From the NCBI GenBank assembly GCA_020636075.1, contig JACJYO010000012.1, positions 62,001 to 126,000 on the forward strand: DNA of 64,000 nucleotides. The letters are read 5' to 3'. Every line of letters starts with the position of its first letter. The stretch's first letter is position 1. Positions 9,249 to 18,305 of this stretch are shown here, in pieces. The position numbers and the translations under genes are program-made. The stretch comes from Lewinellaceae bacterium. GTDB taxonomy: Bacteria; Bacteroidota; Bacteroidia; Chitinophagales; Saprospiraceae. The notes beneath the pieces are model-generated. The model ran no database searches and had not been told where the DNA came from. It saw nothing but the letters and a program-made list of their open reading frames with translations.

Positions 9249-9287
9249 ATTTACGATTTAGGATTGGGTAAATCGCAAATCGTAAAT
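9249..9287. repeat. ATTTACGATTT inverted repeat at the atpF stop
   Basis: 11-nt arms (9249-9259 and 9277-9287) separated by a short loop, located between atpF and atpH. The right arm runs into the TAA stop of atpF. A longer member of the same word family is at 9811-9993. Confidence 0.75.
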
Positions 9288-9799
9288 TAGTTGAGTTTGA
9301 TTTGATCGACCAACGATTTGGCGTAGGCTTCCTGCTCGGGTTTGTTGCCCAATTCTTTGAGGAGCACCTTTTCAGCAATTTCAATGGCCAGTTTGCCGGC
9401 GTTGTTTTTGAGTTCAACCAGGGCAGCCATTTTCTGGTTTTCAATATCCTGAATGGCGCTTTCCACCTTGCGCTTGTACTCGGCGTTGGCGCGTTCTTTG
9501 GCTTCGGCGATAATTTCGTCTTTGGCTTCCTTGGCATCCTTCAGGATGTTGGCACGTTCTTCACGAGCCTGGGCCAGCAGTTTTTCATTTTCTGCCTGCA
9601 AATTGGCCATCTCTTCACGGGCCTGTTTGGCCTGGTCGAGAGCATCCTGGATATCCATTTCGCGTTTTTTCAGCGATTCAGCGATCGGCTTAAACGCAAA
9701 ACGACTCATCAGGAACCAGAAGGTCAGAAAAATGAAGGTCGTCCAGAACAACAAACCCGGCTCAGGCCGGATCACGGAAAAATCTCCCAGAAACAACAT
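9287..9799 (-). CDS. atpF: ATP synthase Fo b subunit
   Basis: 170 residues. One N-terminal membrane helix (LLFWTTFIFLTFWFLMSRFA) is followed by a long charged coiled coil (EMANLQAENEKLLAQAREER and onward) that forms the peripheral stalk. Length and layout are those of the b subunit. It lies between atpE and atpH. Confidence 0.96.
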   Translation of the reverse strand: MLFLGDFSVIRPEPGLLFWTTFIFLTFWFLMSRFAFKPIAESLKKREMDIQDALDQAKQAREEMANLQAENEKLLAQAREERANILKDAKEAKDEIIAEAKERANAEYKRKVESAIQDIENQKMAALVELKNNAGKLAIEIAEKVLLKELGNKPEQEAYAKSLVDQIKLN

Positions 9800-9810
9800 A
9801 TGTATTTGCG

Positions 9811-9993
9811 AATTACGATTTACGAATTACGATTGGTTCAACGTTTGGGGAAGGGTAAATTCGATTTTTGGTTTGACAACACTGGAATGGTTTCTTTCGA
9901 ACCTTCCGATTAAAAACGAATGACTTACAAACTACAGAAACACCATTTGCGAAATCAAAAACAATCGAAAATCGTACTTCGTAAATCGTAAAT
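9811..9993. repeat. AATTACGATTTACGA inverted repeat between atpE and atpF
   Basis: 24-nt arms at 9811-9834 and 9970-9993 match at 22 positions and enclose about 135 nt of non-coding sequence. It is the same word family as 9249-9287, one gene away. It fills most of the gap between the stop of atpE and the start of atpF. Confidence 0.8.
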
Positions 9994-10052
9994 CAAAATG
10001 TCCGGGTCGTTGCGTCGCCAACCGCTTCGCGCCGACCCGGAAATGCATTTTC

Positions 10053-10262
10053 TTAACCGGCAGCTTTTACGAAGAAAGCCAATACCATCGCTACCAGGGC
10101 AGCACCCTCAACGAGAGCGGCTGTCAGGATCATGTTAGCGCGGATGTCACCCAAAGCTTCGGGTTGACGGGCAATAGCTTCTACCGCTTTACCACCAATT
10201 TGTCCGATACCAATACCTGCTCCAATTACGGCAAGACCGGCACCAATTGCTGCATAAGACAT
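10053..10262 (-). CDS. atpE: ATP synthase Fo c subunit
   Basis: 69 residues forming two membrane helices joined by the polar loop ARQPEA, the hallmark of the proteolipid c ring. The ion-binding carboxylate is the Glu in ALVEGAAL. Gly and Ala follow this Glu where Na+-binding rings have Ser-Thr, so proton coupling is the likelier reading (inference). It lies between atpB and atpF. Confidence 0.97.
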   Translation of the reverse strand: MSYAAIGAGLAVIGAGIGIGQIGGKAVEAIARQPEALGDIRANMILTAALVEGAALVAMVLAFFVKAAG

Positions 10263-10370
10263 GTGTATATATTGAGTTGATGAATAATCTAAATGTCATT
10301 AAGGTCATTGGGGTCGTTAAGGACATTGGAATTGCGATGGTGAACAATCCGCACTCCGTATTCCGCAATC

Positions 10371-11663
10371 CTAGTGGTGCGCTTCTTCGACCGCCATACC
10401 GAAGTATGTAGCCGACAGAATCGTAAAGATGTACGCCTGCAGGAAAGCAACCAACAACTCCAGCGCCATCATAAACAGCGTCAGCGGAATGGAAGCGATC
10501 AAGCCGGTTATCGAACCGCCGACACTTTCGCCGGCATCTCCGAAGATAAAGATCAAGCCTACGAAGCTCAGCACCACAATGTGTCCCGCAGCAATGTTTG
10601 CAAACAAACGCAGCAGCAGGGTGAAGGGCTTCAGCAGAATTCCGAGGATCTCAATCGGGGTAATAATGAATATTTTCAGCACAGCAGGTACACCGGGCAT
10701 CCAGACGATGTGCTCCCAGTAGTTTTTATTACCGCTGATTGTCGTAATGATAAACGTGATCAGGGCGAGCACGATGGTTACCGAAATATTTCCGGTTACG
10801 TTGGCACTGCCCGGGAAAAACGGAATTTGACCGATCAGGTTGAGGCCAAGAATAAAAAAGAAAATGGCCAGCAGGTAGGGGACGTATTTTTCGTACTTGG
10901 GACCGATACTGGGTTTTGCCACTTCATCGCGAATAAAGGTGATGAAGGGCTCCAGGAAGTTTTGCAAACCTTTCGGCGCCTGCCCGCTGCGGCGTACCGA
11001 AGCACGGGCTACCGACCAGAACAACAAAAACAACAGGATTGCAGTCACCAACATCGTGAACACATTGCGGGTGATCGAGAAATCGTTGAAGCTCGTAATC
11101 CCGCCGCCCATCAGGCCGCCGTCGTAGGTGGTTTTAGCGTCCAACACTTCGCATTGGCCATTGACGATGGCATGATACCGGATTTTCGTTTTACCTTCTT
11201 CCGTAACTTCTTCGTGGGTGTAATCGCTAACTTCAAACTCGCCGGATGCATACGCCGGATTTTGCAGGCGCATCACATTGCCGTGCACCAGTACGTAGCC
11301 GTCTTTACTGCGCGTACCGTTGCCGTGATGGTGCGGGTCAAAAGCCGCAGTGGTCGTAAACGTCCAGCCATATCCCGGTGCATGCAGAATGCAGGGCAAG
11401 TGCAAATACAGGTCGCCCACAATGTGAATGGCATTGGCATCGGAAATGTGGTGCACGGCCACGTCGCCGGCATTGAATTCCGGCTCAATCGAGAGCGAAT
11501 GGCCACAGGCGTACTCATGCGCAGCACTACCCGCAGCGTGCTCTGTTTCACCGGCTTGTGCCGAATGATCGGGAGTATGTGCATCGTGGTTATCCTGCGC
11601 AAAAGCGGCAAGGCTCAAACCACTGAAAATCAAGGCAATCCAAAATTTACGAAAAGCTGTCAT
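10371..11663 (-). CDS. atpB: ATP synthase Fo a subunit with long N-terminal extension
   Basis: The open frame begins at 11864, but the ATG at 11663 is preferred. It begins the signal peptide MTAFRKFWIALIFSGLSLAAFAQ and lies just downstream of a TAnnTTTG element (11699-11706). The resulting 430-residue protein has a His-rich exported segment (NHDAHTPDHSAQ, DPHHHGNG) before the five-helix a-subunit core. The essential stator Arg is in LLRLFANIAAGH. Long AtpB N-termini are usual in Bacteroidota. It is the first gene of the operon. Confidence 0.95.
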   Translation of the reverse strand: MTAFRKFWIALIFSGLSLAAFAQDNHDAHTPDHSAQAGETEHAAGSAAHEYACGHSLSIEPEFNAGDVAVHHISDANAIHIVGDLYLHLPCILHAPGYGWTFTTTAAFDPHHHGNGTRSKDGYVLVHGNVMRLQNPAYASGEFEVSDYTHEEVTEEGKTKIRYHAIVNGQCEVLDAKTTYDGGLMGGGITSFNDFSITRNVFTMLVTAILLFLLFWSVARASVRRSGQAPKGLQNFLEPFITFIRDEVAKPSIGPKYEKYVPYLLAIFFFILGLNLIGQIPFFPGSANVTGNISVTIVLALITFIITTISGNKNYWEHIVWMPGVPAVLKIFIITPIEILGILLKPFTLLLRLFANIAAGHIVVLSFVGLIFIFGDAGESVGGSITGLIASIPLTLFMMALELLVAFLQAYIFTILSATYFGMAVEEAHH

Positions 11664-11698
11664 ATCCACGTCCGGAAAGGCTCTGTTGAAATCGGCGG

Positions 11699-11706
11699 CA
11701 AAAGTA
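11699..11706 (-). promoter_or_regulatory. TAnnTTTG -7 element, proximal candidate for the atp operon
   Basis: TACTTTTG on the minus strand fits the Bacteroidota -7 consensus exactly and would start transcription about 30 nt before the preferred atpB ATG. No TTTG is found at the usual 19-nt spacing. Confidence 0.4.
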
Positions 11707-11863
11707 CGACGTGGAATCGGTTTTAAGAAGTCCAAAAAAGTATTTTTCCAAAAATAATGAGGAATCCGGGAGGAATAAACAGGGGCTTCGGAATTTAATT
11801 TGGAAAAGTGGTTTTGGATCGGCGGCTTCAAGGCGCAGTCCAGCCAGGCAAGGCTACCTGTCA

Positions 11864-11871
11864 CAAAATTA
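11864..11871 (-). promoter_or_regulatory. TAnnTTTG -7 element, distal candidate for the atp operon
   Basis: TAATTTTG on the minus strand, a full consensus match, would give a leader of about 190 nt before atpB. No clear -33 element. The 11664-12107 gap otherwise contains no gene I can support. Confidence 0.35.
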
Positions 11872-11971
11872 TAAATGGCACACTTTGCACTTAAAAAAGC
11901 AAACTAAGCAGGCGGCTGCCGAACCCAATTTATGACGATCAATAAAACTGACAAGATTAACGGAAAAAGAA

Positions 11972-12004
11972 CAGGATCAAATGGCCTTTTGCCATTTGAT
12001 CCTG
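11972..12004. repeat. Perfect 14-bp hairpin in a gene-free gap
   Basis: CAGGATCAAATGGC and its exact complement flank a 5-nt CTTTT loop. There is no T-run on either side, so it is more like the other repeats of the window than a classical terminator. It lies between the small T9SS-domain ORF and the atp promoter region. Confidence 0.75.
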
Positions 12005-12107
12005 TGAAATCATGTTGATTCTGTCCAGACTAAAAAAATCTGTCTCTTTAAATTTTGATCAAAACTCGGTTTATCCGGGGCGTTTTGAAATGCACACCGC
12101 CCTCATA

Positions 12108-12455
12108 TCAGTACATCATCAGTTTACGGCCGGCGATGCCAAATGCCGTTTCCAGTTGGTAAGCATACATGCCCGGCTCAGGGAGATCAGTGCGGTGTAA
12201 AACGATATGGTTTTCGCCTTTTTCAAAAGCACCGGCAGTGGCATACACTTCCTGGCCCTGGCTATCGTATACTCGCAAGGTTACATCCGTGGCGGCAGGC
12301 AAGCTGAACCGCACTAAAGTCATTTCAATAAAGGGATTTGGCGCGTTTGACATCAATTCCAGTCCGATATCGGCTATCGGCTGGCCTTGATAGGTATGCA
12401 TGGGTCGACTACTCATAAGATTAAGGTGAGAATATGGATTATTGATTGTAAACAA
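12108..12455 (-). CDS. Short orphan T9SS sorting-domain protein or gene remnant
   Basis: 115 residues, of which about 30-115 are a complete T9SS type A sorting domain (SNAPNPFIEMTLVRFSLP, LRVYDSQGQEVY, PGMYAYQLET). There is no signal peptide and no passenger domain. A sorting domain without cargo suggests the 3' remnant of a larger secreted-protein gene. A very short secreted protein with a mis-called start is possible, but the frame upstream of 12455 shows no signal sequence. Confidence 0.45.
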   Translation of the reverse strand: MFTINNPYSHLNLMSSRPMHTYQGQPIADIGLELMSNAPNPFIEMTLVRFSLPAATDVTLRVYDSQGQEVYATAGAFEKGENHIVLHRTDLPEPGMYAYQLETAFGIAGRKLMMY

Positions 12456-12626
12456 TTCATTTCAAAACCTGTGCCAGAAAGGCCTAAGTGTTGTTAAGCA
12501 AATCAAAAAACCAGGGTTTTCCCGTAGTACTTTTTCAATTTTAAATTTTTCTTTTCCAATTCAAATGAAAAAGCAACCTTCGAAACTCAATTTCTACTTG
12601 AAAATCCCATTCACCCGGATCATCCT

Positions 12627-14938
12627 GTGTCACAGCCAACCAACCATACTTACCATTTACACCTCTCCGGACAAGTGCAAGGTGTCGGATTCCGGCCTTT
12701 TGTTTGGCGTCTGGCCCAGGACTTGGGATTAAACGGTTGGGTGAACAACACCACCGACGGCGTACACATTTTGTTCAATGCTGACGACGCGGGCGCCACT
12801 GCGTTTGAAAAAAAACTGCTGGAGCAGGCGCCCGGGCTGTCGGTGATCACCAGCCACAGCCTGCAAAAAGTCGAAAAACAGGATTTCTCCGATTTTCAGA
12901 TTATCCACAGCGCATCGGATGCCACTCCCGACCTGCTCCTGACGCCCGACTTTGGGCTCTGCGCAGACTGCCGGACTGAACTACACGACCCGGCCAACCG
13001 CCGCTTCGGCTATCCATTCATTACCTGCACCAACTGCGGCCCGCGCTTTTCCATAGCCACCGGCTTGCCCTACGATCGCGAACGCACGACCATGCAGCCG
13101 TTCACGCAGTGTCCCGACTGCCAGGTCGAGTACGACAACCCCGCCAACCGCCGCTATTTTTCGCAAACGAATTCATGCCCGACATGCGGCATTCAGTTGA
13201 AACTCATCAATAGCACCGGAAACCGCCAAGCCGATCCGCTCGACACCGCATTGGATTGGCTCCGTTCAGGCAAAATCCTGGCCGCCAAAGGCATAGGCGG
13301 TTACCTGCTGCTCTGTGACGCTACCAATGTCCAGGCGCTGGAAACACTCCGCAACCGAAAACACCGGCCCGACAAACCATTTGCCCTGCTATACGCCGAC
13401 TCGGACCAACTCGAAGGCGATGCCCTGCTGCAGCCGGACGAAAAAACTGCTGCAAAGCCCGCAAGCGCCAATCGTGTTACTACCCTTCGGGAAACACCGG
13501 CTTCCGGATTGTGTGCTACATTGGTGGCGCCAGGACTTACCCAAATCGGCGTCATGCTACCTTATGCCCCCTTGATCGAACTTCTGGCCCGGGGCGCCGG
13601 CCGGCCACTCGTGGCCACCAGCGGCAACATCAGTGGCTCCCCCATAATTTTTGAAGACGAAAAAGCTCAAAAGGAACTCCTGGGCATCGCCGATGGTGTT
13701 CTTGCCCACAATCGTGCAATTGCCATTCCGCAGGATGACTCTGTGCTGCGCTTCAGTCCGGCACATCGACGGCAAGCCATCATCCTGCGCCGTTCCAGAG
13801 GCTATGCGCCAACCTTTCTTTTCGCAAAAAAAACACCCCAATATCAATATCCTAATATCCCAATATCTCAATCGAAACTCGCCCTCGGCGCCACCATGAA
13901 AAGCGCATTCGCCTGGCAGCACCGCGGCAACTTGTACCTCAGCCAGTACCTCGGTGAGCTCGGCAGTTTTGATACCCAACAAGCTTTCGAATATTGCCTG
14001 GACCATTTTCAGGGGCTGCTGCGCGAAAAACCGGCCCAATTGATCGTTGACAAACACCCGGACTATTTTTCGACACAACTAGGCAAACGGCTCGGCCATG
14101 AATGGGGAATTCCAGTGCTGGAGGTGCAACACCATGAGGCACACTTCGCTGCGGTGCTCGCCGAAAACGGGTATTTTAAAACTGGAAAAAAACTGGAAAA
14201 ACAAGTGCTCGGCGTCATCTGGGACGGTACCGGCTACGGCAACGACGGACAGGTATGGGGCGGCGAATTTTTCCGATTCGACGGCACAGACATCGCACGT
14301 GCCGCCCATTTTGAACCCTTCGATTTTTTGTTGGGTGATAAAATGCCGCGCGAGCCGCGCATTTCTGCACTAAGCCTGGCCCGGCTTGCTGGCATTTTGT
14401 CGGCTCAACTAACAGCGCAATTCTCCCCGCAGGAATGGGATTTGTACCAAAAAATGCTGTCGCGCAGTGGCTTGCTGCACACCACATCAGTCGGGCGCTT
14501 GTTCGACGGCGTGGTGGCTTTGCTGGGCTTGCTTTCGGTGTCGACCTATGAGGGGCAGGCCGCCATGTTGCTTGAACAGGCCGCCATGCGTTTTTTCCAA
14601 AAAAATGGCCTCCATTCGGCAACTGCCTACACACTGGAAACGCCCCACCCTACCCTGGCGCCCACCGGTGCGCTGGTCCAGCATGTGGTGGACGACTGGA
14701 ATTCAAATGCCGACACGGAGCGGGGGCTGCCTGTTTTCACCGAACGCTGATCGAGTTGATCCGCCAACAGGCCCGGCAGCACGACTGCCCAGTACTGGCC
14801 TTCAGTGGCGGTGTTTGGCAAAACGGCCTGCTGGTCGATTTGGCCATCGAGCATTTGAAACCGGAGTTTGAACTGCTATTCCACCGGCAGGTATCGCCGA
14901 ATGATGAAGGGGTGGCCTTGGGGCAGCTTTTTCGCTAG
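12627..14938 (+). CDS. hypF: Carbamoyltransferase HypF, frameshifted
   Basis: HypF makes the thiocarboxamide precursor of the cyanide ligands of [NiFe]-hydrogenase. The GTG start at 12627 opens an acylphosphatase domain (GQVQGVGFRPFVWRLA). Two zinc-finger pairs (CADC/TNCG, QCPDC/SCPTCG), a YrdC domain and the Kae1-like domain (VQHHEAHFAAVL, WDGTGYGNDG) follow. The frame stops at 14750, but the missing C-terminus (CFHRTLIELIRQQ, AFSGGVWQNGLL) continues in another frame to the TAG at 14938. One extra G in the GGGGG run at 14722-14726 would restore about 770 residues. This is either a real mutation or a sequencing error. A repeat insertion adds residues near position 410. Confidence 0.9.
13838..13874. 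repeat. In-frame AATATC repeat inside hypF
   Basis: The stretch CCCAATATCAATATCCTAAT and its continuation encode TPQYQYPNIPISQS between the YrdC domain (RRSRGYAPTF) and the Kae1-like domain (KLALGATMK), where family members have a short linker. The words are the same as in the intergenic element at 5856-5950. The reading frame is kept. Confidence 0.75.
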
Positions 14939-14940
14939 GC

Positions 14941-15383
14941 TAAACGTGAGTTCGGGCAGTATTCGACCGCTCTACCGGCGTGCAGTGAATAGTATATTTG
15001 ATCGCACCCACCCCTTCGATTTAGGAGTAGCCCCCGCTGCGCTCGGAATGAGAAAAGGCCCTCGATGGAACCGCAAATCGGGGGAATTAATATTGAAAGC
15101 CACTCAATTTCAACCGGAGCCTTACGGCGCCCCCAGTTTTGGCCCCATGATATCCCGCAGTAGTTGGGCTAAGGGAAGGGGCGACGAAATGTTGCTTAAC
15201 CCTCATCTGAGCCACCTACACATTATTAGTTGTTTAGGTGAACCCGTATGAGTCGTCAGACCGCAGTGTGAACCTCGTCTGACGACTCAAAGTCGTCTGA
15301 CGAGTATAACTTGCCAACGCACGCCGGTAGAGCGGTCGAATATTGCTGACCATCAAAGTGTTATTGCCCGAATTCACGTTAAA
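14941..15383. repeat. MITE-like element with imperfect terminal inverted repeats
   Basis: Fills the gap between the stop of hypF (14938) and the stop of convergent hypE (15385). Outer arms at 14941-14958 and 15365-15383 (AACGTGARTTCGGGCA) and inner perfect 24-nt arms at 14960-14983 and 15319-15342 (TATTCGACCGCTCTACCGGC and onward) are inverted. The right side has about 22 extra nt between outer and inner arm. The interior has no transposase, and nested hairpins lie at 15250-15303. It may be a non-autonomous mobile element or a remnant. Confidence 0.7.
15250..15303. repeat. GACT-CAA-AGTC hairpin nested in the MITE-like element
   Basis: GAGTCGTCAGAC (15250-15261) is inverted at 15277-15288. 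The second half then forms TCGTCTGACGACT-CAA-AGTCGTCTGACGA, a 13-bp stem with a 3-nt loop. The centre is the same as in the hairpins at 280, 18632 and 49044. Confidence 0.8.
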
Positions 15384-15384
15384 C

Positions 15385-16443
15385 TCAACAAATCCGCGGC
15401 AACTGTTCCCCCGCCAGCATGTTCACAACGCGCCGCCCGCCGATCTCGCTGTGCAGCACAACCTGTTGCGGATGGGTTTCGACAACTTCTCCGACAATTT
15501 GCGCTTCCGCGCCGTAGTCCAGTTTGCGCAACCGGTCGAGTACTGCGCCGGCAAACTGCTCCTCGACCACAGCGATAAAAACGCCCTCGTTGGCCACGTA
15601 CAACGGGTCGAGACCCAGCAATTCGCAGGCGCCGCCGACTTCTTCCAGCATCGGTATTTGCCGTTGATGAATTTCCACGCCGCATTGTGCGTCCCGGGCG
15701 ATCTCGTTGAGTACCGTAGCCAGGCCTCCGCGCGTTGGGTCGCGCAGCAGGTGGATGGCCGGTCCGAAGACGTCGATGAGTTTGAGGATGCTGTGGTTCA
15801 GATTGGCCGTGTCGCTTTGGAGCGTAGTTTCGAATTCGAGCCCTTCGCGCACACTCATGATGGCAATACCGTGGGTTGCAATGGGCCCCGATACGATAAT
15901 TTTGTCGCCGGGTTTAACCCGGTTCATGGAAATATTGGCCTTGGGATGGATTGCCCCGATGCCGGTGGTATTGATAAAAATTTTGTCGCCTTTGCCGCGC
16001 TCCACCACCTTGGTATCGCCTGTGACGACCTGCACGCCCGCACGCTCGGCGGCGGTTTTTATGCTCATCAGAATATCCCAGAATTCCGTCATGGGCAAGC
16101 CCTCTTCGAGAATGAAAGCCAGCGACAGGTATTGCGCCGCAGCACCGCACATGGCCAGATCGTTGACGGTACCGTTTACAGCCAGTTCGCCAATATTTCC
16201 GCCGGGAAAAAAGACCGGCGACACAACAAAACTATCCGTGGAAAATGCCGTCGGGCCGTTGAGTTGAAGTACAGCGCCGTCGTGGTGGGTGTCGAGCAAC
16301 GGATTTTTCAGCACGCCAAACACGCCCGCTTCGAGCAGTTTATTAGTAAGCAGGCCACCGCTGCCGTGACCGAGATTGATCACGTCGAAGTCGAATTTTG
16401 GCATTGGGCACTGGAGATTCATGGTTCCCATTTTTGAAATCAA
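15385..16443 (-). CDS. hypE: Hydrogenase maturation factor HypE
   Basis: 352 residues. HypE accepts the carbamoyl group from HypF on its C-terminal Cys and dehydrates it to a thiocyanate, which is passed to the HypC-HypD iron. The protein ends in the diagnostic PRIC. The AIRS/PurM-like fold is evident from LGHGSGGLLTNKL and DTHHDGAVL near the N-terminus and RDPTRGGLATVLNEIA later. Several in-frame ATGs lie in the first eight codons, so the start is uncertain by up to 21 nt. It begins 2 nt after the stop of hypD, suggesting coupled translation. Confidence 0.96.
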   Translation of the reverse strand: MISKMGTMNLQCPMPKFDFDVINLGHGSGGLLTNKLLEAGVFGVLKNPLLDTHHDGAVLQLNGPTAFSTDSFVVSPVFFPGGNIGELAVNGTVNDLAMCGAAAQYLSLAFILEEGLPMTEFWDILMSIKTAAERAGVQVVTGDTKVVERGKGDKIFINTTGIGAIHPKANISMNRVKPGDKIIVSGPIATHGIAIMSVREGLEFETTLQSDTANLNHSILKLIDVFGPAIHLLRDPTRGGLATVLNEIARDAQCGVEIHQRQIPMLEEVGGACELLGLDPLYVANEGVFIAVVEEQFAGAVLDRLRKLDYGAEAQIVGEVVETHPQQVVLHSEIGGRRVVNMLAGEQLPRIC

Positions 16444-16445
16444 TT

Positions 16446-17552
16446 TTATTCAACCACAACGGTTTCCGCCATTTTATGAAAATGGTAATACGCCGCGCAG
16501 GCGCCTTCCGACGACACCATGGGCGCTCCCAGCGGCATGGCTGGCGTGCAACCCTTGCCAAACTGCGGACATTCGTAGGGCTTTTTTATGCCTTTCAACA
16601 CCTGACCGGCAATGCACTCGGTACTCTCGGGGGCCTTTTCCAACTGGATGTCGAATTTCCGGCTGGCATCATAGTCCGATAGCCCCGGGCCAATTTCCCA
16701 GCCGCTGTTCGGAATGGTACCGATGCCCCGCCATTCGCGGTCGGCCACGGTGAACACCTGATCGATGACTTTGCGGGCTGCTGGATTACCCTGCGGATGT
16801 ACTACCCGGCTGTACTGATTTTCTACGCGGTATTCGCCGTTTTCCAACTGGCGCACCGTCATGAGAATGCCCTGCAGGAGGTCGACAGGTTCAAAACCAG
16901 TCACTACGATCGGGATGCGGTATTTCTCCGCTATGGGGTAGTATTCGTCCATACCCATGATCGTGCACACGTGCCCGGCGGCCAGGAATCCCTGGATACG
17001 CGCTTCCGGGTCGTTCATTACCGCTTCAATCGCAGGTGGCACTAGAACATGCGAGGTCAGGATGGAATAATTTTTTACATCTAATTGATGGGCGTGCACC
17101 ACCGACATGGCATTAGCCGGTGCGGTGGTTTCAAAGCCTACGGCAAAAAACACCACCTCGCGATCGGGATTTTCCCGGGCAACCTGCACGGCTTCCAGCG
17201 GGGAGTACAAAATGCGCACATCGGCGCCGGCTGCCTTCGCCTCCAACAAACTTTTCCGCGAACCCGGCACCCGCAGCATATCGCCATAGGAACACAGGAT
17301 CACCCCTTTTTCTTCAGCCAGCCAAACGGCTTTGTCGATCATGTGCAGGGGCGTCACGCAAACCGGACAACCCGGGCCGTGCACCATTTGCACTTCCGGT
17401 GGCAACATTTGCAGTATCCCGTTTTTCACCAGGCTGTGGGTTTGGCCACCGCAAACTTCCATGATGGTCCAGGGGCGGGTGACCGTTTGCCGGATCTCCC
17501 GCACGTATTGTTCCACGAGTTCGGGGTTGCGGTATTCGCTGATAAATTTCAT
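16446..17552 (-). CDS. hypD: Hydrogenase maturation factor HypD
   Basis: 368 residues, full length. HypD is the Fe-S scaffold on which, with HypC, the Fe(CN)2CO unit is assembled. The conserved elements are all present: EVCGGQTHSLVKNG, HGPGCPVCVTP, the GFETTAP region, and the C-terminal Cys cluster YECPQFGKGCTPAMP with SSEGACAAYY that binds a [4Fe-4S] cluster. It lies 5 nt downstream of the nickel permease gene. Confidence 0.97.
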   Translation of the reverse strand: MKFISEYRNPELVEQYVREIRQTVTRPWTIMEVCGGQTHSLVKNGILQMLPPEVQMVHGPGCPVCVTPLHMIDKAVWLAEEKGVILCSYGDMLRVPGSRKSLLEAKAAGADVRILYSPLEAVQVARENPDREVVFFAVGFETTAPANAMSVVHAHQLDVKNYSILTSHVLVPPAIEAVMNDPEARIQGFLAAGHVCTIMGMDEYYPIAEKYRIPIVVTGFEPVDLLQGILMTVRQLENGEYRVENQYSRVVHPQGNPAARKVIDQVFTVADREWRGIGTIPNSGWEIGPGLSDYDASRKFDIQLEKAPESTECIAGQVLKGIKKPYECPQFGKGCTPAMPLGAPMVSSEGACAAYYHFHKMAETVVVE

Positions 17553-17557
17553 GGCGC

Positions 17558-18295
17558 TCAGCTGGTTAAATTTTCAACAATAACCTGCATGCCATAGCCC
17601 ACGCAAAGCAGGGAAGATAGCAGGGTCAGGCCAATTTGCAGGGTCGCATTGGTGGTGATCTTTTTTGAAAAAGGCAAACTGAACACACCACTGGCCAGCA
17701 GCATCCCCCCAATCGATCCCAGGCCAAAAACGAGTAGGTATCCCATTGCAGCAGCGGGCCCGGGGATCTGGCTCATGACCAGCAAAACCAGTGCGCCGCT
17801 TCCTGCAAGGCCATGCACAAGTCCGACGAAATACGCCAGCCGGTGACTTTCCTGGCCTGGTGCAAACCGCAGCATATCGGCAGAAGTTTCTTTGTTGAAA
17901 TTGGCCGGACGGAAAGGCACCTGAATGGCGTTTTGCCGACGCTGTTTTTTTGAGAAAAAAAACGTCTCCAGGTGCATATGTGGCGGTGTGGCGCCGCCAT
18001 TTTTCCAAAGAAAACGCAAACGCAGCAAGCCCAAACCGACCAACATGGCTCCGACAGCCGCTTCAAAATAATGGAAGGTTTTTTCGGTAATGGCCACCTT
18101 GCCCAATATGATCATCAGGCCGATCAGGAAAATCGTGGAAGTATGCCCCAGCCCCCAGGCAATACCGTCTTTGATCGCCAGCCAAACCGAGTTGCGCCTG
18201 GTCACGATGCTACTGACAGCCAACAAATGGTCGGCTTCAAAAGCGTGGGAGAATCCCAGCATGGCAGCAAAAACAACCGGAAATGCAACTTCCAT
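17558..18295 (-). CDS. Nickel permease, NiCoT/UreH-like
   Basis: 245 residues and about six membrane helices. The first helix carries HAFEADH, the HX4DH metal-binding signature of nickel/cobalt transporters, followed by the conserved GLGHTSTIF second-helix motif. A hydrophilic loop about residues 100-140 links the two halves. The protein is shorter than classical NiCoT permeases (330-350 aa) and resembles UreH/SulP-like short forms. Lying between hypC and hypD, it most likely supplies nickel for the hydrogenase active site. Confidence 0.8.
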   Translation of the reverse strand: MEVAFPVVFAAMLGFSHAFEADHLLAVSSIVTRRNSVWLAIKDGIAWGLGHTSTIFLIGLMIILGKVAITEKTFHYFEAAVGAMLVGLGLLRLRFLWKNGGATPPHMHLETFFFSKKQRRQNAIQVPFRPANFNKETSADMLRFAPGQESHRLAYFVGLVHGLAGSGALVLLVMSQIPGPAAAMGYLLVFGLGSIGGMLLASGVFSLPFSKKITTNATLQIGLTLLSSLLCVGYGMQVIVENLTS

Positions 18296-18305
18296 GAGGC
18301 AAAAC

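Noticed and set aside
10053..10262. Na+-translocating ATP synthase, suggested by a Gln in the first helix of the c subunit
   Set aside because: The ion-site Glu is followed by Gly-Ala instead of the Ser-Thr of Na+ rings, so proton coupling is likelier.
10374..11726. 450-residue open frame on the plus strand
   Set aside because: Antisense to atpB, which has a signal peptide and the conserved stator Arg.
14868..15251. Protein-coding frame inside the MITE-like element
   Set aside because: It begins within hypF and continues into repeat sequence; no transposase motifs.
15343..16437. 364-residue open frame on the plus strand
   Set aside because: Antisense to hypE, whose C-terminal PRIC motif settles the strand.
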